From the NCBI RefSeq assembly GCF_037975245.1, contig NC_092570.1, positions 15,741,001 through 15,805,000 of the forward strand: a stretch of 64,000 nt of DNA. Reading direction: 5' to 3'. Positions 1-14,300 of this stretch are shown one piece after another. Under the pieces are notes generated by a model. The model was not told the DNA's origin. It did no database searches and worked only from the letters and a program-made list of their open reading frames with translations. A program made the position numbers and the translations under genes. The stretch is from Apostichopus japonicus. Its lineage: Eukaryota > Echinodermata > Holothuroidea > Aspidochirotida > Stichopodidae. The stretch's first letter is position 1; the number at the start of each line of letters is the position of its first letter.

Positions 1-1156
1 TCGAGGGGCTGTTTGATGCATAACATCGGTTGTTCACCAACGATTCCGTTAGTTATTGATAAACTTGCTAGACTACATGACATGGTCACGTTCGAATAAA
101 AAGCCGTTTCTCTTGTTTTATAAGGCGTTCACCAATCCTGACATCCAATTACCATATTGACAAACTACGCTTCGGGAAAAAGTGTTAAAGTATTAACCCC
201 CCACCTACACTTCACCTATTCAGTCATACACCAACCCCCCCTAACCCCCTAACCCCCCCCCCCCCCCCACACACACACACATGCTGGTTGTTCTGCCTAC
301 ATTCTGTCACTATCGTTGTTTGGCTAACAAGGACAGTTAATGTGACATTAAAGGAGTAGACAAGTTTTCACCGGAAGCTGACTGCTTGCAAGAAACAAAA
401 AGCAGGAATTGTGGTAAGAAATGTTTATACTTTTATTACACCATTATGTATAATATTGTTGTAAACAACTTGGACTAACTGAAATGCCGTCTACAATTTA
501 TGGATAAAGCGGTTCCGTTCAATCGGTGAAGGAACTCAATGCCAAAGTTATCAGAAATAATTCATTGGCGTGCACAACTCCGGGTAGACGAGGGTCCACC
601 CCTCTCCCCCCCCCCTCCACACACACCTTCCATTTCTTTTCTTACCACTGCTACGGGTGTACACTTCTTTTCAAAGTTCACACAAAAACTCAATAGTATT
701 AGTAACAATACCTTGTGTTTAGAATGTACCACTAGTCGTATTAATATTCTTTTTTTCTGGGGGGGTCCCCTAGCTCCCCTCCGACAGTGTATTCGCCCAA
801 GGAGCCACATCCCTCCCATATACTATTCTTCATTCGCCTCTGGTCCATTAAAGCTGCAGCAGTCCCTACCTAAATCAGTCGGGGAGGGGGATTATTCCCC
901 CATCCTTCCCTTCCATTTTTTTTTATTCCTATGCACGCCACTGGAGACAAGACAATAATCCTGTAAGTCAAGCAAGAAATGTTAAGATCAATAAAAGGTC
1001 AAAACCTGTATGAAGGGGGTGGCGGGGAGTGGGGTTACAAAAAATGTGTTGTATTACAATATACTAGAGTCAATTTTAATATAATTGGCTTAATTTAACT
1101 ATGATGTCGTGCATATGTTATATAAACACGTATAAGCAGACGTATAACATAAACCA
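1..1156. other. Left flank without a recognisable gene
   Basis: No ORF here looks coding. The stretch holds a poly-C tract running into a short CA repeat (about 240-280), C-rich and G-rich patches around 600-620 and 755-780, and otherwise AT-rich unique-looking sequence. The ORFs that can be drawn at 539-958 are low-complexity Pro/Ser reading frames without splice-site support. The stretch ends at the left terminus of the large transposon. Confidence 0.5.
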
Positions 1157-1171
1157 CACTGAAAACATAAA
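1157..1171 (+). repeat. Left terminal inverted repeat of the CACTA-like element
   Basis: The 15 bases CACTGAAAACATAAA match the reverse complement of 21260-21274 with no mismatch. The CACT start is typical of the CACTA superfamily. Similarity stops abruptly after these 15 bases. Confidence 0.85.
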
Positions 1172-1179
1172 TTGGTCAT

Positions 1180-1600
1180 ACCGACTAATATTAAATTAGT
1201 CAGTATGGTGCCTCTACCGACTAAGCAACTGCTAGTCCATCATTACCGACTAGTTTATGCCTAGTCAATCCTGGCTGGACTAATATAACTGACTAATGTT
1301 AAATACTTCACCGACTAATCGCATTAGTCAGTCAAACTAGTCTGTATTCCCCTGACTAGTTTGTGACCACCGACTAATTAACGAACTAGAATATAAATTA
1401 GTCGGTCATTCATCGACTAGAGTTTGACTAACGTAGCGCTAGTCAGCGTGGTGCCTCTACCGACTAATTTAAGATGCCGCCTCTAGTCAGTGATCCCCGA
1501 CTAAGGTAGGCCTCTAGTCAGTGATAACCGACTAAGGTAAGGCCTTGTCAGTAAACAACCGACTAAGCTAGTGGACTAACTACTGTACTAGTCAGTCCAT
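1180..1600. repeat. Left subterminal repeat field (CCGACTA / ACTAGTCAG motifs)
   Basis: About 420 bases are dominated by short degenerate motifs in both orientations: CCGACTAA, ATTAGTCAG, CTAGTCAGT and ACTAGTC, more than ten in all. In plant CACTA elements such subterminal arrays are binding sites of the second element protein (TNPA). The same role here is inference. Confidence 0.75.
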
Positions 1601-1689
1601 GGTTTACAAATGATTCTGGCATGAAATTCATTCAAACCAATAAATGGATAAAAGCAGAAACACCAATGAATCAAGTTCTGAAGGTAACA

Positions 1690-1695
1690 TTTATT
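1690..1695 (-). terminator. Possible polyadenylation signal of the element transcript
   Basis: The minus strand reads AATAAA here, about 1.2 kb past the stop codon of the second gene and just inside the left subterminal field. AATAAA is frequent by chance in AT-rich DNA, so this is only a candidate. Confidence 0.2.
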
Positions 1696-1839
1696 ACAAA
1701 TACTAGTAACTACAACATATGATAACAAATACTAATAACTACAGCATGTGATATCATATCACTACAACATGTGATATAATAAAATTTACTCTCTAATCAA
1801 TAACAACATAGATAATGTAATAGCATGTGTAATGACTTA

Positions 1840-2050
1840 AAACTGGTCCTTATTAAAAGCTCTAATACAAGGTGCATACATTTCAAAGAATACAATCCTA
1901 CACATGCATGACCATAGCCCCTGTATATAGCACTTGAAACTGGTCCTTGGTGAAAGCTCTAATACAAGATGAATTTTTTTCAAAGAATACAATACTGAAT
2001 ACAATCCTACACATGCATGGCCATTGACCATAGCCTCTGTATAGCACAGT
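1840..2050. repeat. Two-copy direct repeat of about 100 bp
   Basis: The segment from about 1840 (AACTGGTCCTTATTAAAAGC) recurs from about 1936 (AACTGGTCCTTGGTGAAAGC). Both copies continue through CTCTAATACAAG, CAAAGAATACAAT, CACATGCATG and CCATAGCC. It lies in the presumed 3' untranslated part of the second transposon gene. Two further diverged copies of another unit (AATTGTCTGCTATT, then AAGATTTTGGCAAGTTT) lie at about 2180-2270 and 2360-2450. Confidence 0.5.
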
Positions 2051-2867
2051 ATGAATTCACTTTAAGAAATAGTTTATAGATAAAAAAAAACATGATACAA
2101 CAACAGCAGACCATAGTGTTACAGTACATTTCATAAATCTTGTTTGAAAGCCTGAATGAAATGCGAAATGTACTGTGTGCAAATTGTCTGCTATTGTGGA
2201 CCAGTATATCACACCTTTCACAAGTCTGTGAAGATTTTGGCAAGTTTAGGCACATTGATAGATTTGTTTGAAACATAGATGATACCATTTTTGGCAAGAA
2301 ACTTATTCATGGAACCTTGACCGTTGCTCAAACACACATAAACCTAACCCCTACTGCATATAATTGTCTGCTATTATGGAACATCCTATGTGGGATTTGT
2401 TTTCATGGTCCAGCTGTAAAGATTTTGGCAAGTTTTAGTCACATTGGACAGTCTTGCTTGGAGGTATATTACGATATCTGACTAAATATATAAATGGAAA
2501 TGGATAAACTTTCATGAAGCCCTGACCTTCGCTCAAATATACAGGTAATCATTTGGTGGGAGTTGTGACAACTACTCTTCTATAGAACCCTGTGTCAATT
2601 GAACATGTTAGATTAACACAAAGGTACAGAAAATTGTACAGAAATCTTAAAATGGAATTACTATCATTAAATTGTTTTCCATGACAAAATTAGTATTTTC
2701 CATGACCTATTACCTTTCAATTTGACAATATGACCATGATGGATGGGCACCACAAAACATCACAATGCTGCATTGAACATGCAACAAATACTGGCCATAT
2801 TACAAAATATTATAAAATTATGTAATGGACAAATGGTGTTATCACACAAAGTAGCAAGTATATCACT

Positions 2868-5800
2868 TTAACATGCATTTAGTTTGTTAACTTGCATCCT
2901 TATTGTCCTTGCAACAGGGAGTTGATCATCGATAATCAGGATTATCCGCTGAAGGAATATTAGCGAGTTGCTCACACATGTCGGATAGCTCAGATTGAAA
3001 ACGTAAAAGGATTCGATCCATAGAGTGGATGCTCCAAGTATTGTAGTTGAATGGGCAACATCAGTCCCATCTACCACAAGAGTAAATTGTTCAGTTTTGT
3101 AGGGTGTGGCTGCATCCATCCTAATGTACACATGACTGGGATTTACGGTCTGTAGAAAAATATATGAAAAACACAATTGGTAACTTGTGATATTGCCAAA
3201 GAATGTTGTTGATATGGATTACCCAAAATGTTCATCATCATCCAGATCTCATTTTAAGGATTGGGTAACAATGAGATCTGGATGATGATGAACATTTTGG
3301 ATAAATCCAGTGGCCCACTTGGGATGAGGCAGCAACTATTTCATGTATAATTTAAGCAATAGATTTCTTGAAAGTATTGACCCAGTATTAGAAAATTACA
3401 CCCATAGACAGTGGTGGCTCAAGCCATAAAAAAATTGAGGGTGACAAAAGAGTGGCAACCGAAAATATTTTGGGGTGCAAAAAAGAAAAAAAAAGTGTCA
3501 TTTTATGGCCAGCACGTGATAATTTTCGACAATCTGGGGGGCAGCCGGGGGCCCAAGAAGAAAATGCCCCCCATAGCCCCGCCACTGCATATAGATGGTA
3601 AGTAATGAGGGATCCATCTGTGGGAAACACAGCGAGTACTGAAAATGTTTCGCTAATGAACATGGCAGGAGCATATATTGTAGTGCAGGTCTGCGTTAAC
3701 AAAGATGTGCATATTACCAATACACAGTCACCGGCATCACCCTTCTGATGATGTGCAATGTGTTGCGTTCGACTCTCCCATTTCTCTTGACCTCCAAGAA
3801 AAGTTTTTACGCTATCCTGATGCAGCACAGGTAATACAGAGTTACTTTATTTTTTACTGCACCTCAATAAATTATTGAAGGAATAAAACTATAATACGGA
3901 GTAGTTTCATCAAACACAATTAGATGTTGTCAGCCAACACAGCAATAAAACAATGCAGAAAGCCAGTCAAACTTTATCAAAGCATAAAAACCGAAGTGAA
4001 CGCTTTAGGAGTAGCAGAACGGAGCCTGCAACTCACCAACCGTAACATTCTTTTTTTTTTCAACGAATGTAGAATGCAGAAAAGATCCTTGAACACTGCG
4101 TTTGAGAACCAATATTTTCTGATAAAGTTACTTTACTTGCCTCTTCGAAAGGATTAGGCCTACTGTACATATTTGTCTTCTCATGCCGTCATCTGCAAAA
4201 TCTACGACAATCGCAACCCACCACATGTTTATGCCTATGTTGATGAAAACAAATGCAAGAACACGAGATTTAGTGCAATAAAAGCCACTATTGGTGCCCG
4301 ATTGCTGTTAGTGAGTTGATAAAACATCACCAAAAATGTTTCTGTGCGGCCTTTAGGTGTTAGGCTAACACCACTGTTAGTGAATTCTACCAACTGTTCA
4401 CTTCTGTGCTCCCAAAATTTGATATTGGTACTGATAGTGATGTTGTTAATGCTAAAAACGCTTCTGTGCAGTTGCTCCTAGTCAACCGTTGCACTTTTCA
4501 CTAAAAGTGCATTTACTATGGTATAAGAGAAGTACTGATAACTGAAAAACACTCACCGTTTTGTCAACTGGAACAAAGATGTCAGTGATCAGCTCTTGAA
4601 AGAGCCCAGGGATAGAAAGTAATGCAGCCTCCAAAGTTGCTTCTGTAGAAAAAAAGAAAAGAAAAAAAAAGGTAATTACTATGTATTTCTTTTAAAAATT
4701 TAAGGAGCCCAGTGAGTTTATTGACAGCTGAGGAGAGAATACACTGCTACTTTTTCCTCCAAAAATATTGCTGTATGAATAAGATACAGTTGAGTGGTTT
4801 GGCAGAGAAGTTATATTAATCAGGATTGGTGTGTTCTTAACAGCTTATGGGATGCACTCACTTCAACAAGGAACACAAACCGGAATCCTGAATTAGTCCT
4901 TCTTCTCTACCACACAAGTGTAATTATTTTTGGGTCAGGCAGGATGGGACTGCACACACTCACTGAGCTCCTGGTACACAAGTGCAAACATTGACCTCGC
5001 GTAGTTTGGTAACCGCTGCAAGATCGCAATGTTACTGCCGTCGGCAACATGAGCTAGAGTTAAACACCCCTAACCCCACCCCTTTCAATGTTATGGCGGA
5101 AACCCTGTCGTGTTAGAGATAAGTCACTTTAAAAATAGCCACAACTTACCTGGCTTGGCTATATGAAAGAAAAAATAGGAAATTGCCGAGCTCTAATCAA
5201 TATATTTTTCTCCACCTGTTATTATTAGCACCCCAATACCTACCTGTATGTCTCTCCCATACATTCTAGTTCACAGGAATCTAACATTTTTCCACCTATA
5301 GTGCAAGGTGACATCCAGTAGGCAGCCACATTTTATTGGATTTTAATGGGCTGTTATATATCATTATGAAATGAATAATGGTACCTGCTTGGTCTTTCTC
5401 TGCCTGGAAGAGAGGTATGGCAGAAACAACCTCTTCAAAAAATCTGTGAGGGTTCCTCTTCCCTTGTCCTCTCCTTATCAGGGCAGTGGCGTATTTGTTT
5501 AGTCCATTCGCAAGACGCTTCTGCAGCGGGAGCACATCATCTTTTATTCTCTGCATCTCCTCTGACATCTGAAGAGAAAGGAACAATAACAAATTTATGT
5601 GAACAGTTTTACATTATCAGGGCATGATTGGTGGTGGTAAGGGGGGAGGCGGTGCAGTCGCAAAAGCCAAATCTCAAAAAGGTCCACTTCATTGCGCTAA
5701 TGACACGCACACACAAAATAATGCAAAAGTGTAAAAATGGTGAACCAAAATGGCTCCATTTGGGTTATGCATCATTTTTGAAAAATTGGCAGAGCTGATG

Positions 5801-8344
5801 CTTCATAGTCTACTTCCCAAATTAGCCCCCCCCCCACAGACAGAATCATACAGGAAATCAAAATCAGTGTGTGTGTCGTTTGGCTCTCCTGAGCAGTGAA
5901 ATAGCTCCCGTGAGAGTTGGAAAAAACAAAGACGGGATGGGAGCCGCTTATTTCTACCAAAGACCAAAGTGGCTCCCGTCGAATCGGCAGTGAACTCTTG
6001 CCCTTGGAAACCATCCACGTCACGTGGCAGATATAGCGATATTTGTTTGAAGATCTATTTTCATTCTGATCGTTTTATACACATGAACTGGTGAATGTTA
6101 TAGCCTAGTGTGAATTAATTGCTACTGCCTTGGCAAATACAGCAGTTAATACATGTATAGATATCAAATGACTCTGAGAAACTTGAGATTGATAATTAAT
6201 ATCAGATATAAAAATTAAATTAATGTCCCAAGACACAAATGAATAGGAATTGGATGCTTCTTGACGGAAAAGTTGCTTAGATCCCTTTAGCCGCCAAGCA
6301 AGAAATTTGAATTACCTGGTCCTCGTCAAATAACCAGGGGTATTTGACCTGGATTTCATCCAACGTTGGTTTGGGCTTGGATGAAATGATCCATTTTCTC
6401 CTGTCTGCCAGGGTCTTTGTCATGGAGCAGGACACGGTCTTGTAATCTGGTTGTTTTCTTCTCTTTTCTGCATTCAGCCACCCTATATGGGTGGCTATGG
6501 TCAAGTCATCCTCCGAGGCAGGGCGACTGGGGAGGTAGTTTTTCATTCCCCAGTAAGTTGGGGGGTCCACTGTAGAAGGTGGAGGCGAACGTGGCTTCCG
6601 TTCTGCTTTCAACTTCTTCTTCTGCACAGCCTCAATCTTCAGGTCTAGACGCTTACGCTTATTCTGGAATTTGTACTGCAGTCTATGCTTCCATAGCATC
6701 TGAAAAACCAAAACAAACAGAAATGAATGTTTACACAATAGGCTGTTGCATGTGGCCCCAAAACAATGAACATTACCACCTGGGTCATTCCATATCAAAT
6801 CACCAGATTTTGGGGTATGTTGTAGTTCAACATTTTTGAAAAATTCCCAAATTTATTGCATGAGTGGACCACCATGAAATAAGCATATTCTGAAAATTTC
6901 AGTTGCATTGCTTTACAATTGGCCGATTTATCACACTTTGAAATTCCGCAATTTGTCGCCACCATGGCAATTTGGCATTTTCTTGACTTTTGAGGTCTCA
7001 TTTCTCAGCAATTACACATTCTACTACATTTCTATTACAGATGCCCATAGAGTCTAACCCATAGAACAGGAAAATAAAAAATTAGGCTACAAAAATATTG
7101 TCTTGTGGAGTTAGGTCAACTTAAAAGTGTCAAAATATTTAATTTTTGTACTTTTCACTAAAAAATGTGCTATTTTTAGTGATGAATTGCTCCTAAACCA
7201 TTGCTTCAGGGTACTTGATTCTTTCAGAGGTTATTATGTCTAGTACAAACATTACAAAATAATGATTACAATGCTTTCCTAGAATATGTTTGCAAGTTGT
7301 GCAACTCTAAAGTTGCTATTTCATGCTGCGATTCAGCATGAGGTAGGGGTTTTGATGCCAATTTTTTACCAAAGTAACCATGTTAGAGGTGTCAGGGTTT
7401 ATACTTTATTAATAAGTATAAAGTTCTTACACATTAGCAAATTTCAGGGTTCTAGCTGTTCTCAATATTAATTTATGAAGTTGTTAAGTTGCTCCAATGT
7501 ACAAAAGAGGTCGTTTTTGACGGCCAATAACTCAAAACGCGTCAAATTAAAAAAAAATTGATAAATTTTTCTGGAAGAGATATAGTACCACCCTGTTTGT
7601 ACAAAAAATTTCAGGAGGGTGTTTTGCCTGTAAAGCAATGCAACTGAAATTTTCAGAATATGCTTATTTTATGGTGGTCCAATCATACAATAAATTTGGG
7701 AATTTTTGGAAAGGGTGCAGCAACAGCCATCCGTGATTTGACACGGAATGACCCACCTAGAAAAACACTGATTACATGATGTCCTTCTCCATCAGGGAAA
7801 TTCCTATTCAGGTGGCGAAGCGATTATATAACAGGGGCATGATAGCCATGAATAAATGGGCAGTTATTCTTGTTGTACTGTCACATGTTAGAACTATGGC
7901 AATATGAACCAATATGGCCAATTGGTAATTTATTAATTTCTCAGACTGATCCTCACAAAATGGATTAATATTGATTATATTGTTGATACTGTAAGAAATA
8001 AATTAATAATGATGGATATATATATATATATCCTATGTACAAATACCTGGCAGAGTTCTAGCCATGAAAAGTTTCGAACCAGGTGGAAGATAGATGACAT
8101 AAACATCTGACATGTCTACCGAATCGAGTGCATTCATGTCATTCGGTACTCCTTGGTAAACATATCACAATGACATATATATATACATATATCCTATGTA
8201 CAAAACCCTGGCAGAGTTCTAGCCATGAACAGTTTTGAACCAAGTGGAAGATAGATGACATACACATCTGACATGTCTACCGAATCGAGTGCATTCATGT
8301 CATTCGGTACTTGGTAACATGTCACAATGATGGAGATATATATA

Positions 8345-8376
<32 letters not shown>

Positions 8377-11300
8377 GATATATATCCTATGTACAAATAC
8401 CTGGCAGAGTTCTAGCCATGAAAAGTTTCGAAACCAGGTGGGAAGATAGATGACATACACATCTAAAATGTCTACCGAATCGAGTGAATTCATGTCATTC
8501 GGTACTCCTTGGTAACATGTCACTTTTGTTCATTGGAAAGCTGTTTGGTAGGGGTACATTGTTGTGAACATTGCTAAGTGTTAGTTACTTAATGAGGTAA
8601 ATATGTAAATTGGGCAGGGTCCGAAACATAAATGGCCCCAAAATGCATTACCAACAACAACAATGAGTTTCCTATGTACTATGCACACACTATTTGTGTA
8701 TAGCAATGCCTGCAAATACATTTTTTTTATGAAAAACTTGAAATGTTGACACATGACTATGATACATGACTATGGATCCACTCGTGTCCGCTATCATGGT
8801 GGACTTTTGGACTAGAAACCGATCCATTTTGCAGAATCCGATGTTAAGTTATTTAACATTTAGTTAAGTTATTAATTGAGCATATACCAGCCATCAATTG
8901 GCGACTTGGCCGGGGACAGGGGGAGGGCTATAATTTTATCAAGCGCCCCTAATGGGGGGGGGGGATGTATTGATATTAAAACATACATGCAGTACCTTCT
9001 TATCACCAAGTGGCATATTTGCTGCAGGTTTGCACATCTGTGGGAACTTCGCATGTATCTTTTCAACCATGATGTCGTATTCAGTCTTGGTTGGATAGCT
9101 GGTTGGATATAATGAAAGAATATATATATATATATTTATAGTGTGTAGACTTTAGTGGAATCAGAGGCAAGCAACGGTGATCCAGCACATGCAAACACTA
9201 CAAATGTGAGTTATTCTAAGTACTAGCTGTGGCAACAGGGTGGCCATGTAAATAGGTAGGTAGGATAGAGATTTAGATGCATTTATGGCTGAGCAAATGT
9301 CTTACTGCTGACAAGGGACCACCTTACCGCTGACATGGGACAACCGACTAGGCAGGGTAGGAATTAGTTGTGAGATGTGGGTTGAGGGTGGATGTGGGTA
9401 GGCCCATAATATCTTTTGGGACTGATTAGCTATTATTTTCTCTTGAAGTGCTCTGCCTACTCTAACTATAAGGACAATTTATATTTTGCCCTCTTGGCCC
9501 TACTCTGGGGCTATTTCAGAAGTGGGGGGGGGGGGATAATCACCCACAGCCCAGTATATAACCTACCCTGCTAATAGGGATTGAAAATGTACCTCACCAG
9601 GGCTTGACAAAATTTTCAAATAGGGCACAGCGTATGCCTGGTCGGTGGATTCAATTTATTAGGGGCACCGACAGCGCAAATGAGTGAAATTGAAGGGCAG
9701 GACAGTGCAACACTAAGGGCACCGACAGCACGCTTCAATTTCAGTTTTGCAATTTTTCCATGGTAGAAAGACCTAAAGTGCCCCCCCCCCATGGTGCCAG
9801 GGATCAATCAGGAACTGCGTTGTAACCCAAAAATGATTCATAATTAAGTATATATACACAAAATCAGTCAATTGTAATTGACTAGCCTATGTGTTTCATA
9901 ATATTATATTCCTTAGCTATATTGTGCAAATATATTTGGTGACGTACTAGCCTATTTCTTTTGTTTATATTTTACCAATCCAAGAGCGGGAATCTTTGGG
10001 TGATTTTGATCAAGTGTGTCAAAGTAATGGGCCAATTTTAAGCCAACCTCCTAGTTTTTATTGAGATTCTAGTTGCAATACTGTAAAGGCCTAGCCTAGG
10101 CACGAAAAATCGCTACTGAGTGTTACTGTTGATGTGTTAGAATTAGGTTGTAAGACTTAAGACAAAAACCACCGTTTTGCTAGACCACTTACAAATTTTT
10201 CGATTAAAGTGTGGCTTTTTGCATTGAAAACATATTTTTCCCATATCTATATGATAGTTGGCATAGTTTATACAGAATGCAAGTTACCTACTTTTTAACA
10301 CGATGATGATACTGGGAATCAAATTCCTGCACATCATGTGCACTGACGAAGTGAACATAATACTATAAAACACATCCTAACACACTCTGAATAATCTAGT
10401 GTTAGGCAAAGTTGGAAAACCCCTGGGCTATTTTTATCAATGGGAATGATCGGTGCAGGAGTGAAAAGGCCTAACGTTTGGATCGATAAAAATATAATTT
10501 ATCAGACGGAAAATAAATCAGTTGCAACAGCAAAATTAAGCGGGAAACAACAGAATTTCATTGACGATGTCATACATGAAAATTCAAGGAACTTTAATAA
10601 GGAAGCCTAGGCCATTTTCTTGCACAATTCCCACTTTCTCTGTCTATTTTCCACTCCGGAGTTAACACTGATACAAACTAGAAATATAATATCGTCAGCC
10701 TCATGGATGTGCATTACTTTTCGCACGCCTCAAAACACAAGGCCTGTTAATGTCGCTAGCGTTATGGCAGGGCTAGGGCTGGCTGTGAAATTTTGGGGTC
10801 CAACGATGCAATTTTGATTCATAAATCATCAAAACACTGTGAAAAGAGTGTTATTTTTGTCTTTTTGGACCCCTTAGGTGAACACAAATCTAAACTTTGG
10901 GTCAAACCCTCCCAAAAAGGTGTCTATATGACCCCGAGACCACTTGTAGCGCCAACCCTGCGTTATGGTTTCGCTCTACTCACTATATGGAACATTACTA
11001 ATACCAGGGATGTAAGTGCAGCCCAAAAAAAAACCCCAGAAAACTATTCGGAGAAACCGGGGGAATGTCGTCTTAACGCATCCTACTCCTAGCTCTGAAT
11101 ACTTACGCAATATCATTGTTAGGCTAGCTCAAAAGTATTAGCGCTAACACATACCCCTAGTTCTGACTACTTACACACTATCGTTATGTTAGGCTAGCTC
11201 CAAGTAACAAATACGTCGCAGCGAAATCCGGAATAAAAAACAGTCTCACATTTGAAAGCGATCACGAATATTGACTATCATATGCGTATCCCGTAGATTT

Positions 11301-14300
11301 AGCCGCTCACAAATATCACAAGCGTTATTTCCGAAACTTATGTCGAGCACCAGCAGTTACGAATCAACGTGAATTAGGCAAGGTTTTTCAACGACAGAAA
11401 TGAGCTATGGCGATTTGAAGTTCGCACGTACGCAACGATGTTCACATGGCACACACAATGTTGTACAGTGCAATGCGATGTGTAACAGGAAATGGTATTT
11501 TGGTTGATCGATGAGTGAAAATTGAAGTTAGCTTGCTGCAACGGGCCAGGCATTTTTGCCGCGTTGTGTCTTTGATATTTGTACAATTTTGTGGAACTTT
11601 ATTGGAATTAAAAAAAAACGGAAGACTTACATCCCTGTAATACTAGAACGAAAGCGCAATATACAATAAGACAACGATTCGCGAGAATGAAATTTGATCT
11701 AATTTTTTTCCACAAAATATTCGCATTTTCGTCATTTCCAGGGAAAACAGGGAGACACTTTAGGTGAATGAATAATTTGAAAGGCACCGACAGCTTTTTT
11801 CAGTAAGAAGAAAGGGCACGACAGCAAAAGCCGTCGGTTTTGTCAAGCCCTGCCTCACAATCACCAGTTGACTAAGTTTGACAATCTCTACTTGCCCCAA
11901 CAAATTTCAATTAGTCCCCAAAGTAGTCCGGTATCAGGGCTGCTGCAGTCAGGGTGGTGACACTTGCTAGCAGGTATCATTTATTAAAGGCTGTCACATC
12001 ATTTCAGACATCTTGGAACTACATAACCCCATAAGCTTTGGGCTAATCTTTCAGTATTTTAAGTACTGGCCTCCACTAAAAGCAATAGGGACCATGTACT
12101 CACTATGGGTATTCCACCTAATAAGTATGACATGGGTGGGGCCATATAATAGCACCAAATACTGTATGTTCTTTCCCCCATATGGGCAACCTATATGTCA
12201 AGTTCGAACTTTGTAGACATTTGGGTTCTCCAGTTATCATGTTTACAAGGGCGTCACAGACACACACATATGCACGCCAGCGTGACTGCATAGATTCCTT
12301 CCGCCTTGGCAAGGAATAAAAAATGCCAGAGAGAATTAGACATACTACTTACTAAATTCCATGGTTCTTGGTAACTGCTGAATAGATGCTGTCTAGGAAA
12401 TGGCCCCTTTCTGCAGTATTCAGTGTGTCCCCACCAAGTTTCAGTTTTGAAGTTATTAAAGGAGGCTGGACTGGTACAGCAAACCCAGTGATCCAACTGA
12501 CAGAAGCTTGTCTGCCTTGAGACTCTGTTGACGAAGAAGTTGCTGCAACATCCGCTACAGGTTTGAAATTGATTGCAGCATCCTCGGCAGTATCCTCAGC
12601 AACATCATCAGCCGCATCATTCTGGGGCTGCTGTACAACAGGTGGTAGTGTGTCAGTGCTGCAAAACAATTTAATGACTATTCACCTGAAATGGGATTAA
12701 ATCTGGCTTACTGTCCTTGCATTTAACCAATATCTAAAACATGACTTTTCTTTTACTGCTTATCGGTTATCACAATGTTTTTCAATACCAGAACTACACG
12801 TGTTAGCAGGGTTATATATAGATATAGAACTGAATAGGCTGTTGAACTCGTTTATACAGTAGGCCTACACCAGGGTTGAGAGAGGCAATCGAGGCAAAGT
12901 GCCTTGCCTAAGGACACAATGGAAAAGCTGAACAGTCCTGGGAGGATTCGAACTAGAAACCTTTAGATCTGTAGTCCAGCGAAGCTCTACTGACTGAGCT
13001 CTCCACCCTCATTTCATCATTAGTGCCACACTTACTGGTACATACCTTGCATCATTTTCTATCTGCTCAATGTCACCTTGGTTGACATTGATAGTGACAG
13101 GAAACACCACTGGCTCTTCTACCCTCACCAGAATCTTTGTGGGACCTGGAATTTTCTGATCCTCCTCTATGTCTACGTAGTCTTCAAAGTCTTTGTCAAA
13201 GAACTGGAGGATGAGAGACTTGTTCTCCAAACCAAATAAACCAGATGCAGCCTTCTCTATATCAAGCTTGGTAGCTCCTTCTGCATCACCCTCAATATGA
13301 ACCCCTTTTTGGTTCATACCATATAACAACAACAATTTGTGTCTGAAAGACAATTTAACATACTAAATAAATTTGAGAAGTGAACCAACCAAATCTAACT
13401 CGTCTACATCATTTTATTTACATTGTACAGTAAGTACATAGTTTCAAAGCTGTATTTGGTCACAAAGTCACAAATACATTTAACCACAAAAGTGCATTTG
13501 ATATCAATAATATTTTTATCTTTTTTCCTTTCCTTCATCATACAAATTTAATATGCGCAACAAAGTGGGTGTACTAAATTTACACCCACTGTACTAATGT
13601 ACTAAATTTAAAAATACAAGTATACTGAGAGAAGTGTTTTAAATAAATGTCAAATGGTTGGCATTGGTCAGAATTGGATATGGCATTCAAATTGATTACA
13701 AATACTAAAGAACTGAAGACCACAATAATATTGTTCATGGCTCAGAATTGCATTGAAATTGAACATTGTAAATAAACAACTATTGACAGGCTAAAACACT
13801 GGCTAAACCTTGGCAAACCTCTAAAAGACAATCAGTTTAAGTTTGCTACAATTATCTACTTTATTCTTCATCATCACTGACTGTTGATGATTGTGGTAGA
13901 ATAGAGAAGAAATGATGATGCTATGCTGGTATGCTATGCTTCGTACAGAGGTGTAAAATGGGCATACCTGTTAAAATGCCTTCCATAGAAAAAAAAGCTT
14001 ATTTAATTCAAAGCCCAACATCATAAAAATGGAAAAATCACCACAGCCAAAAAGCTACCAACTACCAAAATTTACACAGGGAAGTACAGACTACACATAG
14101 TCACCTAAAACAGGACCTTTTGCAGGCAAATAAACTCAACAAGTACGCTAACTATCTCTTAAACCTAACCTGTAAATTGCAATTATCAGGGTTATATGTG
14201 TGAACCTAAAACCACACCAACAAGCAATATCCTACCATCTTTAAAAGACACACTAACAGGAGACATGAATTGGCTTTGATTCAATAAACTGTTTTCAGTT

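Noticed and set aside
3388-3828. 146-codon minus frame near the transposon gene's last exon
   Set aside because: It crosses a small MITE and does not connect to the phase-consistent exons at 3149 and 4557.
8194-8523. 109-codon minus frame
   Set aside because: It is produced by two tandem repeat copies joined by a TA microsatellite.
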